DNA of 64,000 nt from CAZKRL01 sp964555295 (lineage in GTDB: Bacteria; Bacteroidota; Bacteroidia; Flavobacteriales_D; Sanyastnellaceae): contig CAZKRL010000001.1 of the NCBI GenBank assembly GCA_964555295.1, positions 62,001 through 126,000 of the forward strand, read 5' to 3'. This document shows positions 9,419-18,385 of the stretch, piece after piece; position 1 is the first letter of the stretch, and the number at the start of each line of letters is the position of its first letter. The translations under genes were made by a program, and so were the position numbers. Under the pieces are notes generated by a model, which was given only the letters and a program-made list of their open reading frames with translations, did no database searches and was not told where the DNA came from.

Positions 9419-10390
9419 TTAATCGAAACTTTGATTTCCGCTTGCAGCGCGTTCTAGCAAAGCCTCATACTGCTCAGGCGAAATATCATTATAAAAATAA
9501 AATGCGGGATCTACCTTCTCCCCATTTCTGATTACCTCGTAATGCAAATGAGGACCTGTTGAAATTCCTGTGTTACCCACATAGCCGATGATTTGACCTC
9601 GCACAATTTTTTGTCCAGGACTTACAACTACACGGCTCATATGCGCATAGAGTGTTTGGAAACCGAAGCCATGATTGATGATTACATGATGCCCATAACC
9701 AGTAAGCTTACTATCAACAGATTCAATCGTCCCATCTCCAGTTGCATAAATTTCAGTGCCTATATCCGCAGCAAAATCCATACCTGTATGCATCCGAGCA
9801 ATCCGATAAACCGGATGCACACGCATCCCAAAGCCCGAGGCAAGGCGTTTGAGATCTTTGTTTGAAACCGGCTGAATTGCTGGTATCGCTGATAGCATTT
9901 CCGACTGTCGCTTCGCCAAGGTTATTACCTGATCGTAGGACTTACTCTGCGCAACCATTTCACGCTCCAATCGATTGATTTTCTTTTTGGTTTCAATAAC
10001 CTTCTCGGTGCTTTCAAAGCCCTTCATCGACTTATATCTATCTGCTCCTCCTACCCCACCTCTTCGGATATGGTCGGGAAAAGGCGATGCTCCGAATATG
10101 CTTCTATAAATTGCATCATCCCTATCCTCCAGTTCGCTGGCAAACAAACTCAGAGTGTCAATTTGTGCATTCAATGCTTCCAGCTGAGATTCCAAAAAAT
10201 CAATTTCGCGATCGAGGCGTGCCGTCTGAGGATCCTTAAAAAAGGAAGCATATATCACAACCCCTATTCCTCCGATTACAGTGCCTGCTATTAAGTAACG
10301 CAAACCCGTCAGAACATAGTCCTTCAAACCCAAAGTAATCTTCTCAAAATTGAGTGTATTGGGATTGAACTTAAACTTTTGTCTGGTCAT
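9419..10390 (-). CDS. M23-family peptidoglycan endopeptidase, membrane-anchored
   Basis: 323 residues from the ATG at 10390. There is one membrane segment at about 28-50 (YVLTGLRYLIAGTVIGGIGV), then coiled-coil helices at about 58-90 and 120-150. The C-terminal LytM/M23 domain is at about 175-300. Zinc-site motifs are intact: HPVYRIARMHTGMDFAA (HxxxD), YAHMS and HLHYEV (HxH). This suggests a periplasmic DD-endopeptidase cutting peptidoglycan cross-links, or an activator of such enzymes. The membrane anchor plus coiled coil resembles divisome/elongation-associated M23 proteins. It is divergent from alaS with 58 bases between the start codons, so promoters for both must lie in that short gap. 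Confidence 0.9.
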   Translation of the reverse strand: MTRQKFKFNPNTLNFEKITLGLKDYVLTGLRYLIAGTVIGGIGVVIYASFFKDPQTARLDREIDFLESQLEALNAQIDTLSLFASELEDRDDAIYRSIFGASPFPDHIRRGGVGGADRYKSMKGFESTEKVIETKKKINRLEREMVAQSKSYDQVITLAKRQSEMLSAIPAIQPVSNKDLKRLASGFGMRVHPVYRIARMHTGMDFAADIGTEIYATGDGTIESVDSKLTGYGHHVIINHGFGFQTLYAHMSRVVVSPGQKIVRGQIIGYVGNTGISTGPHLHYEVIRNGEKVDPAFYFYNDISPEQYEALLERAASGNQSFD

Positions 10391-10432
10391 TGAATGCGAA
10401 AGTAACACAATCCAATGGTTTCCTTTGTTGAC

Positions 10433-10440
10433 TAAATTCG
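10433..10440 (+). promoter_or_regulatory. Possible -7 box for alaS
   Basis: TAAATTCG (one base off TAnnTTTG) ends eight bases before the alaS ATG. No -33 TTG is seen at normal spacing, so this is weak. It implies a near-leaderless transcript if real. Confidence 0.3.
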
Positions 10441-10448
10441 CCCGCCGT

Positions 10449-13067
10449 ATGGAGAAACTTACATCCCGTCAAATAAGACAAACATTTCTGGATTTTTTTC
10501 AGTCAAAAGGACATGAAATCTTGCCTTCGTCACCTATGGTCGTTAAAGGCGATCCAACCCTCATGTTCATCAATAGCGGAATGGCGCCGTTCAAAAATTG
10601 GTTCCTAGGAAATGAAGCTATAAAGTTCAAACGAGTAGCCGACACTCAAAAGTGCCTGAGGGTAAGCGGCAAACACAATGACCTGGAAGAAGTAGGGGTT
10701 GACACCTATCATCACACCATGTTTGAAATGCTTGGCAATTGGTCATTTGGCGACTACTTCAAACAAGAGGCCATTGAATGGGCATGGCAACTTCTCACTG
10801 ACGTGTATGGCCTTCCAAAAGACCGACTGTATGTAACGGTCTTTGAGGGAGATAACCGAGAGAATCTTGAATTCGATCAGGAGGCTTTCGATATCTGGAA
10901 GGCGAGAATTGATGAAAACAGAATTCTGCGTGGCAACAAAAAAGACAATTTCTGGGAAATGGGTGATACCGGGCCTTGCGGACCCTGTTCAGAGATACAT
11001 GTCGACCTCCGATCTGATGACGAACGTGCTAAAATTGATGGTGCAACGCTCGTAAACAATGATCATCCACAAGTAGTGGAAATATGGAACAATGTATTCA
11101 TGCAATTTGAGCGGCGCGCCGACGGTTCTCTCATTCCTCTCAAAGCAAAACACGTTGATACCGGAATGGGATTTGAGCGACTTTGCATGGCGTTGCAAGG
11201 TGTTCGATCTAATTATGACACCGACGTATTCTCACCCTATATCCATAAGGTTGAAGAAATCTCAGGCAGAAAATATCAGGGTAGCGCAAATAAGTCAGAT
11301 GTGGCCATGCGAGTCATTGCAGATCACATTCGCGCTGTATCCTTTGCTATTGCTGATGGACAACTTCCCTCGAGTGGTGGCGCCGGCTATGTAATCCGAA
11401 GAATTCTACGCAGGGCAATACGATATGGATATAGTTTTCTGGATTTACGCGAACCCTTCATGCACAAAATCGTGCGCGTGCTTACCGCTGAAATGGGCGA
11501 CTTCTTCCCGGAGCTAGTGAAAAGTGAAGCACTCGTAACGAAGGTTATCAGAGAGGAAGAAGAATCATTTTTGAGAACGCTGGAAAAAGGAATACAATTG
11601 CTCGATCAACTCATTGCTAAAAACCAGAACGGTGTGCTCGGCGGTGAGGAGGTTTTTGAGCTGTATGATACGTTTGGTTTTCCTGCCGACCTTACTGCCC
11701 TTATTGCGTCAGAGCACGGCAAAAGAATTGATCAAAACGGATTTGATACGCAACTCCAAAAGCAAAAAGAACGAAGCCGAGCAGCCACGAAAATTGAGAC
11801 CGAAGACTGGGTGGTATTGAACGAAGGAGAAACCCAATTCATCGGTTATGATCAACTGGAGTGCGAAACTAAAATTCTGAGATACCGAAAAGTCAAATCC
11901 AAAAGTGGTGAGCATTATCAAATCGTATTGAATCGCACTCCCTTCTACGCTGAGAGCGGTGGTCAGGTTGGCGACATGGGAAGTTTATCAGAGCCCAACG
12001 ATCTTATTACAATTATCGATACGAAGAAAGAAAATAATCTTATCGTTCATTTCTGTGAGCGACTTCCTGAAAATCCACTGGCTCAATTCTCGGCAAAAGT
12101 TGACCCTCGACGCAGGGCTGATATTTCTGCGAATCATACATCCACTCACTTGCTTCACGAGGCGTTGCGAAGTGTTTTAGGGACTCATGTCGAACAAAAA
12201 GGATCGCTGGTTCATCCCGAATATCTGCGTTTTGATTTCTCTCATTTTTCTAAAATGTCGGATAGCGAATTAGAGGAAGTAGCTGAAAAAGTAAATGAGA
12301 AAATTCGATCCAATATTCAACTCCAAGAACAACGGGGCATTTCTATGCAAGCTGCGAAAGAAGCGGGCGCAATGATGCTATTCGGAGAAAAGTATGGCGA
12401 CTCTGTTAGAATGATCACTTTTGACACCAGCGTGGAATTGTGCGGTGGCACACATGTGAGGCAAACCGGCGATATTGGTCAGTTTATCTTGCGATCGGAA
12501 GGTGCTGTAGCCGCCGGAATACGCAGAATTGAGGCCATTTCAGCTACGGCAGCCGATCATTATATCAAAGCAGAACTCAAGCAATTGAGTGATGTAAGAG
12601 AATTATTAAAATCCAAAGACGCCGTTAAATCGTTGACAGATTTATTAGCAAAAAATAATCGACTCGAAAAAGAAATTGACGATTTAATTCACAACAAGGC
12701 GATGCGTCTGAAGCAGGAAATAAAAGCATCCGCTCAAAAAATCAATGGCGTACATTTTATTTCCGCGATGGTGGATTTACCGCCTGCCGCGCTAAAAGAT
12801 GTATCCTTTCAACTGCGCAATGAACTCGAAAATCTATTCGCTGTGTTTGGTTCCGTTAACGCCGGCAAACCTAATCTCACCTGCGTAATTTCAGATTCAT
12901 TGGTGAATGAAAAAAAAATGAATGCCTCCAACATTATCCGAACATTGGCGAGTGAGATCAAAGGTGGTGGTGGTGGACAAGCGTTCTTTGCCACTGCCGG
13001 GGGAACTGAAATCAATGGTCTTGAGAAGGCATTTCAACTTGCTAAAGAAATGATACCTGTTGAATGA
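10449..13067 (+). CDS. alaS: Alanyl-tRNA synthetase
   Basis: 872 residues from the ATG at 10449; an in-frame start at 10350 would overlap the divergent M23 gene. The class II aminoacylation domain is N-terminal (SRQIRQTFLDFF, MFEMLGNWSFGDYF, GPCGPCSEIH). It is followed by the tRNA-recognition helices, the editing domain with the zinc ligands HTSTHLLH and CGGTHV that removes mischarged Ser/Gly, and the C-Ala domain (GGGGGQAFFATAG). It charges tRNA-Ala. Its last four bases overlap the start of the fur-like gene (ATGA), so the two are translationally coupled. Confidence 0.98.
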   Translation: MEKLTSRQIRQTFLDFFQSKGHEILPSSPMVVKGDPTLMFINSGMAPFKNWFLGNEAIKFKRVADTQKCLRVSGKHNDLEEVGVDTYHHTMFEMLGNWSFGDYFKQEAIEWAWQLLTDVYGLPKDRLYVTVFEGDNRENLEFDQEAFDIWKARIDENRILRGNKKDNFWEMGDTGPCGPCSEIHVDLRSDDERAKIDGATLVNNDHPQVVEIWNNVFMQFERRADGSLIPLKAKHVDTGMGFERLCMALQGVRSNYDTDVFSPYIHKVEEISGRKYQGSANKSDVAMRVIADHIRAVSFAIADGQLPSSGGAGYVIRRILRRAIRYGYSFLDLREPFMHKIVRVLTAEMGDFFPELVKSEALVTKVIREEEESFLRTLEKGIQLLDQLIAKNQNGVLGGEEVFELYDTFGFPADLTALIASEHGKRIDQNGFDTQLQKQKERSRAATKIETEDWVVLNEGETQFIGYDQLECETKILRYRKVKSKSGEHYQIVLNRTPFYAESGGQVGDMGSLSEPNDLITIIDTKKENNLIVHFCERLPENPLAQFSAKVDPRRRADISANHTSTHLLHEALRSVLGTHVEQKGSLVHPEYLRFDFSHFSKMSDSELEEVAEKVNEKIRSNIQLQEQRGISMQAAKEAGAMMLFGEKYGDSVRMITFDTSVELCGGTHVRQTGDIGQFILRSEGAVAAGIRRIEAISATAADHYIKAELKQLSDVRELLKSKDAVKSLTDLLAKNNRLEKEIDDLIHNKAMRLKQEIKASAQKINGVHFISAMVDLPPAALKDVSFQLRNELENLFAVFGSVNAGKPNLTCVISDSLVNEKKMNASNIIRTLASEIKGGGGGQAFFATAGGTEINGLEKAFQLAKEMIPVE

Positions 13068-13474
13068 AACCCGGTGTGAGAAATACGCCCGCTAAGAGAT
13101 TCGTTATTGAACATATCTCTCAAGCCAATAAGGCCATCTCACAAAGAGAACTGCAAGATTCACCGAATAATATATTTGATCGTGTAACACTCTATCGTGT
13201 TTTAGACAGACTCGTCAATGAAGGAATTCTCCATCGCGCTACAGATAACTCGGGCATAATAAGATATGCTTTCTGCAATCATGATCATCATGAAGGCAAT
13301 TGCTCACATCATCATTTACATTTTCATTGTGAAATATGCGATGAGGTAATTTGCCTGGATAATATTATCCCTATGTTTGAATTACCCGAAGGATTCAAAA
13401 CCAAACAGGCGCTTTTCACGATTGCTGGAACATGCAGCAAATGCAATAGCAAGACCAGCTTAAGCAAGCGCTAA
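13064..13474 (+). CDS. Fur-family metalloregulator
   Basis: 136 residues. The N-terminal winged helix contains the Fur-family recognition segment NNIFDRVTLYRVLDRLVNEG. The C-terminal dimerisation domain has an unusually His-rich stretch (NHDHHEGNCSHHHLHFHC) and two CxxC pairs (CEIC, CSKC) for the structural zinc. This pattern suits Fur, Zur or PerR types; the metal sensed cannot be assigned from sequence. It is translationally coupled to alaS by a 4-bp overlap, and it converges with ribonuclease D, sharing 15 bases at the 3' ends. Confidence 0.88.
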   Translation: MKPGVRNTPAKRFVIEHISQANKAISQRELQDSPNNIFDRVTLYRVLDRLVNEGILHRATDNSGIIRYAFCNHDHHEGNCSHHHLHFHCEICDEVICLDNIIPMFELPEGFKTKQALFTIAGTCSKCNSKTSLSKR

Positions 13475-14560
13475 CATTTTCGATAGAATTTTCTCCTGAT
13501 ATTTTCGAAGCTTTCCGCTATCGTCAGCTCCGCTTATCAAATGCCTTTTGATATTTCGCAGAAGGTATGTTCCGGCAACTTCACCAAATTGAGATGTTAT
13601 TCGCTGACTAACGGGATTATACAATAACTCAATTCGATTCGCCTCCTCATCACGCGACAACCTTTTAATTGAATGGGTTTTGGTCCTCTGAAACATCTCC
13701 ACCTTGCTTGCATCAAATGAGTCCCTGATTTCATTCAGATCCCTCAATGCATTATCTAAAGCCAATATTTTCGGATGAAAACCTTTGGGATCAATATTAT
13801 ATTTTTCAGACACATCGAAAAGATACTTCTCAAGAAGCTCATTGCCTATGACGTAATGAGGAGGAACATTCAAGCACCTTGCGTGATGATCGCGCCAAAC
13901 GTATGCATCCAATAACACCCGACAATATTCTAAACTATGATCTCGATAATAAAATGGTTTCAATTTCGGAGAAAAGTCTCGAGGCACTACTTCCTCCAGA
14001 CAAAGAAATTCTTCGGCCATAGCACCTTCTAAACCCGCTCTTAATACTCGCGCGTTAAGCTTATCAGCTATTTCGAGCAATGCATTAACATCATTGGCTG
14101 CGTATTCCCTTTGCTCAATGCTCAGAGGCCGCTTTGACCAATCCGACAATTGTGAAGACTTATTCAACTTCCTACCAGTCTCTGATGCTATCAAATCAGA
14201 AAGACCTCTTGCCGGATGATTCGCAAAATAGGCCGCAATCTGAACGTCAAATAGATTTCGAAACCTACATCCCATAGAGTGAAGCAAGGCCAAATCCTCA
14301 GATCCCGAGTATAAAACTTTACAGATAGAAGCATCCTCCATCAAATTCCATAAATCAGAGAAATCATTGATTTTTTTTGCATCTATCAGATAAACCCTCT
14401 CGCCGTCGTAAACACTTAATAAAAACAGTGTAAACCCATAGTATCGGCGGAAACAATCGTATTCGGTATCGAATGAAAATCGCTTCACCTTATTCAAATT
14501 CAAAATCATCCGATCCCAACTCGATGGGTTTGCAACATCAATAATTTGAGAAGGATTCAT
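13460..14560 (-). CDS. rnd: Ribonuclease D
   Basis: 366 residues. The DEDDy 3'-5' exonuclease domain occupies about 1-190. FDTEYD holds the first Asp-Glu pair, YSGSEDLALLHSMG the second acidic motif, and REYAANDVNAL the Tyr-Asp pair of Exo III. One or two HRDC-like helical domains follow (about 200-366). The enzyme trims 3' ends of tRNA precursors and other small RNAs in the cytoplasm. The start is an ATG and the upstream intergenic region is 124 bases. Its 3' end overlaps the convergent fur-like gene. Confidence 0.9.
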   Translation of the reverse strand: MNPSQIIDVANPSSWDRMILNLNKVKRFSFDTEYDCFRRYYGFTLFLLSVYDGERVYLIDAKKINDFSDLWNLMEDASICKVLYSGSEDLALLHSMGCRFRNLFDVQIAAYFANHPARGLSDLIASETGRKLNKSSQLSDWSKRPLSIEQREYAANDVNALLEIADKLNARVLRAGLEGAMAEEFLCLEEVVPRDFSPKLKPFYYRDHSLEYCRVLLDAYVWRDHHARCLNVPPHYVIGNELLEKYLFDVSEKYNIDPKGFHPKILALDNALRDLNEIRDSFDASKVEMFQRTKTHSIKRLSRDEEANRIELLYNPVSQRITSQFGEVAGTYLLRNIKRHLISGADDSGKLRKYQEKILSKMLALA

Positions 14561-14684
14561 ACTTGCGAAATTAATTCCTCACCATTCAATTAAGTCTTGT
14601 AAAAACATGAATGAGTGCAACGTTAATTGTATGTCACCTTTCATTTCCCTTTCAAATGATTAAGAGCATTACTTTAGAGGCTGA

Positions 14685-15839
14685 ATGAAAAGTTTACTAT
14701 CCAAACTGCCAGCAACCCAAACCTCCATTTTCACGGTGATGTCGCAACTGGCATCGCAGCACCACGCATTGAACGTTGGTCAAGGATTTCCAAACTTTGA
14801 AATCGACATGCACCTCGCTACGTTGGTCGAAAAATATATGCGCGCCGGGAAAAATCAGTATGCACCCATGCCCGGTGTTATAGAACTGCGAGAACAAATC
14901 GCATTGAAAATCTCAAAGCAATATGGCTATTCAGTGAACCATAACACCGAGATAACTATCACTGCAGGTGCTACTCAAGCTATTTTCACCGCGATCAGTG
15001 CGCTAGTTCATCCGGGGGATGAGGTCATCCTTTTTGCTCCTGCATACGACTGCTATGAACCTGCCATTCAACTTCAAGGCGCCGTGCCGATTTGGATTGA
15101 GCTCTCATATCCCGACTATAATATTCCATGGCAGGAGGTCAAAGCAGCCATCACCCCGAAAACAAAAATGATCATCATCAACTCACCGCATAATCCGACC
15201 GGTAAAATGTGGAGTGCTGATGATATAAAAGAATTAGAAAGCATTACTGAGGAAAACGATTTGCTCGTTATCAGTGACGAGGTCTATGAGCATATCACAT
15301 TCGATAATCGTAAACATGAAAGTATATTCAAACATCCAAAACTCGCAGCGAGAAGCGTGGGTGTTTTTTCATTCGGAAAAACATTTCATGCCACCGGCTG
15401 GAAAATCGGATATGCCGTGGCTTCTGCAGAGTTGATGAATGAATTCAGAAAAGTGCACCAATACAATGTGTTCTCCGTCAACACGCCCGTGCAATATGCA
15501 TTGGCGGAGTATGTAATGAATGAAGAGCAGTTCCTAAAACTACCTCAATTCTATCAGCATTTAAGAGACAATTTCATTTCCAAAATGACCGGCTCTAATT
15601 GGATCTTTCAACCAGCGCAGGGTGCATATTTCCAAATCTTGGATTACAGTAGAATATCTGAATTACCTGATGTGGAATACGCAAAACAATTGGTGGAAAC
15701 TCACAAGATTGCGACCATACCCGTTTCGGTTTTCTATCCACATGGCAGCCACGAGAAGTTGCTCAGAATCTGCTTTGCAAAAGATGAATATACAATGGAC
15801 AGAGCTGCTGAAATATTACTGAATATTGCATCCACATGA
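14685..15839 (+). CDS. Class I PLP aminotransferase (methionine/glutamine transaminase type)
   Basis: 384 residues, fold type I. PLP-site motifs are present: INSPHNPTGKMWS, SDEVYEHITFD, and the Schiff-base lysine in SFGKTFHATGWKIGY, a form typical of the kynurenine/glutamine-transaminase K and E. coli YbdL subgroup. Members use methionine, glutamine or aromatic amino acids as donors to 2-oxo acids. It overlaps the following omega-amidase gene by four bases (ATGA). That pairing is the known glutamine transaminase-omega-amidase logic, in which the amidase pulls transamination forward by hydrolysing 2-oxoglutaramate. I infer a role in methionine salvage, transaminating 4-methylthio-2-oxobutanoate. 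Confidence 0.88.
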   Translation: MKSLLSKLPATQTSIFTVMSQLASQHHALNVGQGFPNFEIDMHLATLVEKYMRAGKNQYAPMPGVIELREQIALKISKQYGYSVNHNTEITITAGATQAIFTAISALVHPGDEVILFAPAYDCYEPAIQLQGAVPIWIELSYPDYNIPWQEVKAAITPKTKMIIINSPHNPTGKMWSADDIKELESITEENDLLVISDEVYEHITFDNRKHESIFKHPKLAARSVGVFSFGKTFHATGWKIGYAVASAELMNEFRKVHQYNVFSVNTPVQYALAEYVMNEEQFLKLPQFYQHLRDNFISKMTGSNWIFQPAQGAYFQILDYSRISELPDVEYAKQLVETHKIATIPVSVFYPHGSHEKLLRICFAKDEYTMDRAAEILLNIAST

Positions 15840-16639
15840 TAGCTGAATATTTACGAATTACCATCGTTCAAACCGAGATCATCTGGGAGAATGAAGAAGC
15901 GAATCTCAACGCATTGGATAAGGACTTGCAGGAGATTACTTCGCCCATGGATGTGATTGTGTTGCCTGAGATGTTTACCACCGGCTTTTCTATGAGCGCT
16001 GAAAGAATCGCTACAGAATGGAACGATCAAAATGTTGCGTTGTCATGGATGAAAAACAAGGCGCGTGAATATGATGCTGCGATTACCGGCAGCATCGCTA
16101 TAAAAGATGGCAATGACTATTATAATCGGCTATTATGGGTGGAACCCAATGGGAATTTTTACAGCTATGATAAACGGCACACTTTCAGTTTTGCCGGAGA
16201 AGACAAAGTATATACACGCGGCAAACAACGATTGACTTTGAATTGGCGGGGTTGGAGAGTTTGTCCACTTATCTGCTATGACTTGCGCTTTCCGGTCTGG
16301 AGCAGAAACACCGTTAGACAAGGACAAAGCGAATATGATCTCTTGATTTATGTGGCCAATTGGCCTGCCGTTCGGCGATTTCCATGGCAGCAACTCCTTG
16401 TAGCAAGAAGCATTGAAAATCTCACCTACGTAGCGGGCTGCAACCGCATAGGAACAGATGGCAATTCTCATTTGTACAGTGGCGATTCAGCCGTTATCAA
16501 TTACTTAGGGGAATCATTGACACCCCCTGCAAATCAAGTAAAAGCACTGCTTACATGCTCCTGTAGTTTTTCAGATCTGCTGGCATTCAGAAATAAGTTT
16601 CCTGCTCTGGATGACGGCGACTCGTTTCAACTTGTGTAA
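15836..16639 (+). CDS. Nitrilase-superfamily omega-amidase
   Basis: 267 residues. The Glu-Lys-Cys triad of the nitrilase fold is visible: PEMFTTGFSM (Glu), YDKRHTFSFAGE (Lys) and LICYDLRFPVWSRN (nucleophilic Cys). The KRHTFSFAGE form is characteristic of YafV/Nit2-like omega-amidases, which hydrolyse 2-oxoglutaramate or 2-oxosuccinamate to the dicarboxylate and ammonia. It is translationally coupled to the upstream aminotransferase, whose glutamine-derived product it would remove. It is cytoplasmic with no signal peptide. Confidence 0.88.
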   Translation: MIAEYLRITIVQTEIIWENEEANLNALDKDLQEITSPMDVIVLPEMFTTGFSMSAERIATEWNDQNVALSWMKNKAREYDAAITGSIAIKDGNDYYNRLLWVEPNGNFYSYDKRHTFSFAGEDKVYTRGKQRLTLNWRGWRVCPLICYDLRFPVWSRNTVRQGQSEYDLLIYVANWPAVRRFPWQQLLVARSIENLTYVAGCNRIGTDGNSHLYSGDSAVINYLGESLTPPANQVKALLTCSCSFSDLLAFRNKFPALDDGDSFQLV

Positions 16640-16689
16640 AAACAAAGTGCAAGTAACAATTGTCACTCCATGATGACATGACCATCAAA

Positions 16690-16697
16690 TACCTTTG
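16690..16697 (+). promoter_or_regulatory. -7 box before persulfide dioxygenase gene
   Basis: TACCTTTG is an exact TAnnTTTG match ending 15 bases before the ATG at 16713. It overlaps the only upstream in-frame start (TTG 16695), which argues that 16713 is the true start. The nearest TTG upstream (16660-16662) is 27 bases away, longer than usual. Confidence 0.45.
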
Positions 16698-16712
16698 CCA
16701 CAAAATGAGTCT

Positions 16713-18119
16713 ATGAAGATTGAACAGATATATACAGGCTGTCTTGCCCAAGGAACCTATTATGTAGTGAGTGATAATGAGGCATTCATCATTGATCCCT
16801 TGCGTGAGATTGAGCCATATCTCGAGCGATTGCGCAGGGACAATGTCAGATTGAAGTATGTTTTCGAAACCCACTTCCATGCTGATTTTGTCTCCGGGCA
16901 CATAGATCTCAGCAGGGCCACCGGTGCCAACATCGTGTACGGGCCACTTGCCGACCCTGATTTCAAGGCCATCATCGCAACGGATAACCAGGAATTCAAA
17001 GTGGGTAAGCTGACGATAAAAGTCATGCATACCCCCGGCCATACAATGGAAAGCTGTATCTACTTACTCAAAGACGAAAACCTTCAGGACCACTGTATTT
17101 TTACGGGAGACACCCTATTTCTGGGAGATGTTGGCAGACCCGATCTTGCGCAAAAAGCTGCTCACCTGACGCAGGAAGATTTGGCGGGCATGCTTTATGA
17201 AAGTCTCTATAAAAAAGTATTACCGCTTTCGGATAACTTGATCGTATATCCCGCCCATGGTGCCGGCAGTGCCTGCGGTAAAAACATGATGAAGGAGACG
17301 GTTGACACCTTGGGGAATCAGAAGAAAATGAATTACGCGTTGAACCAACCCGATAAGTCCGCATTTATCAAAGCGGTAACCGATGGACTCTCCATGCCAC
17401 CTGCCTATTTTCCTCAGAATGTTGGTTTGAATAAAATGGGCTATAAGTCCATTGATGAAGTTCTTACCTCCGGATTAAATCCACTTTCATTGGCCGCCTT
17501 CGATGCTGCCTTGCAAGAAGAAGGAATCCTCGTTTTAGATACAAGACCTGCTGGCAACTTCTACAAGGATTTCATCCCGGGCTCAATTAATATAGGTCTC
17601 AACGGAGATTTCGCACCTTGGGTAGGCTCGCTCTTGGGCAATGTAAATCAACCCCTTCTCTTGATTTGTGAGGAGGGCAAAGAAGCAGAGACCGTAACAC
17701 GATTGAGCCGCATTGGCTTTGACCACGTGCGCGGGGTACTCGCCGGAGGGATTAATGCATGGATAGCGGATAAACGGCCTACCGATAAAATCAATCGCAT
17801 CCCTGTAGAAAAATTCAAGGAATTATATACACCAGCAGCCCATATAGTTGACGTGAGAAAACCAAGTGAATTTGACAATGGCCACCTCTCCAATGCGTCG
17901 CTTAAAACCCTGGCAGATATAAATGAGTGGACAACCACTATCGCCACGAATGAAACTTTTTTCCTGCATTGTCAGGGCGGATACAGAAGTATGATTGCCG
18001 CCTCCATCCTGGCCGCAAGAGGAATCCGAAACTTTTGCGAGATTGAAGGTGGCTTCGCTGCCATTTCAAAGGCAAATTTTCCGATCAACACCATGCAAGG
18101 AGAAAAAGTTGTTCACTAA
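16713..18119 (+). CDS. Persulfide dioxygenase-rhodanese fusion (CstB-like)
   Basis: 468 residues from the ATG at 16713. The N-terminal ~235 residues are a metallo-beta-lactamase fold of the ETHE1/persulfide dioxygenase type: THFHADFVSGH, HTPGHT and FTGDTLFLGDVGRPDL give the metal ligands. Two rhodanese domains follow. The first (about 265-355) has a divergent loop ICEEGKE. The second (about 365-465) has the normal active loop HCQGGYRS. This architecture matches the S. aureus CstB group, which oxidises low-molecular-weight persulfides with O2 and combines the resulting sulfite with sulfane sulfur. No cst-like regulator is adjacent. Confidence 0.88.
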   Translation: MKIEQIYTGCLAQGTYYVVSDNEAFIIDPLREIEPYLERLRRDNVRLKYVFETHFHADFVSGHIDLSRATGANIVYGPLADPDFKAIIATDNQEFKVGKLTIKVMHTPGHTMESCIYLLKDENLQDHCIFTGDTLFLGDVGRPDLAQKAAHLTQEDLAGMLYESLYKKVLPLSDNLIVYPAHGAGSACGKNMMKETVDTLGNQKKMNYALNQPDKSAFIKAVTDGLSMPPAYFPQNVGLNKMGYKSIDEVLTSGLNPLSLAAFDAALQEEGILVLDTRPAGNFYKDFIPGSINIGLNGDFAPWVGSLLGNVNQPLLLICEEGKEAETVTRLSRIGFDHVRGVLAGGINAWIADKRPTDKINRIPVEKFKELYTPAAHIVDVRKPSEFDNGHLSNASLKTLADINEWTTTIATNETFFLHCQGGYRSMIAASILAARGIRNFCEIEGGFAAISKANFPINTMQGEKVVH

Positions 18120-18385
18120 AAACATGAATTTCGCTTAATACTCGCTGTCCAATTGAAATAAGCCCCTTTTCAGAATTTCATCGAAGGTATTCTCTGTTTC
18201 AGCATCCTATCGACGTTCAAGCCTTTATTGACTAAAAGACAAAGTACTGCTTATAGCACTACAAATTTCAGCATCTCATAGACGAAATTAACCAGGCGGA
18301 ATGATGTCCCGCCATGCCCTGTCAGGCGCCAAATCCAATTGCATTTTTCAGAGCAAAAATCATCTAATTTGCTTTACCGAAACAG

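Noticed and set aside
13283..13342. Dense His codons (CAT/CAC runs) suggesting a repeat tract
   Set aside because: This is the normal metal-binding region of a Fur-family protein, not a DNA repeat.
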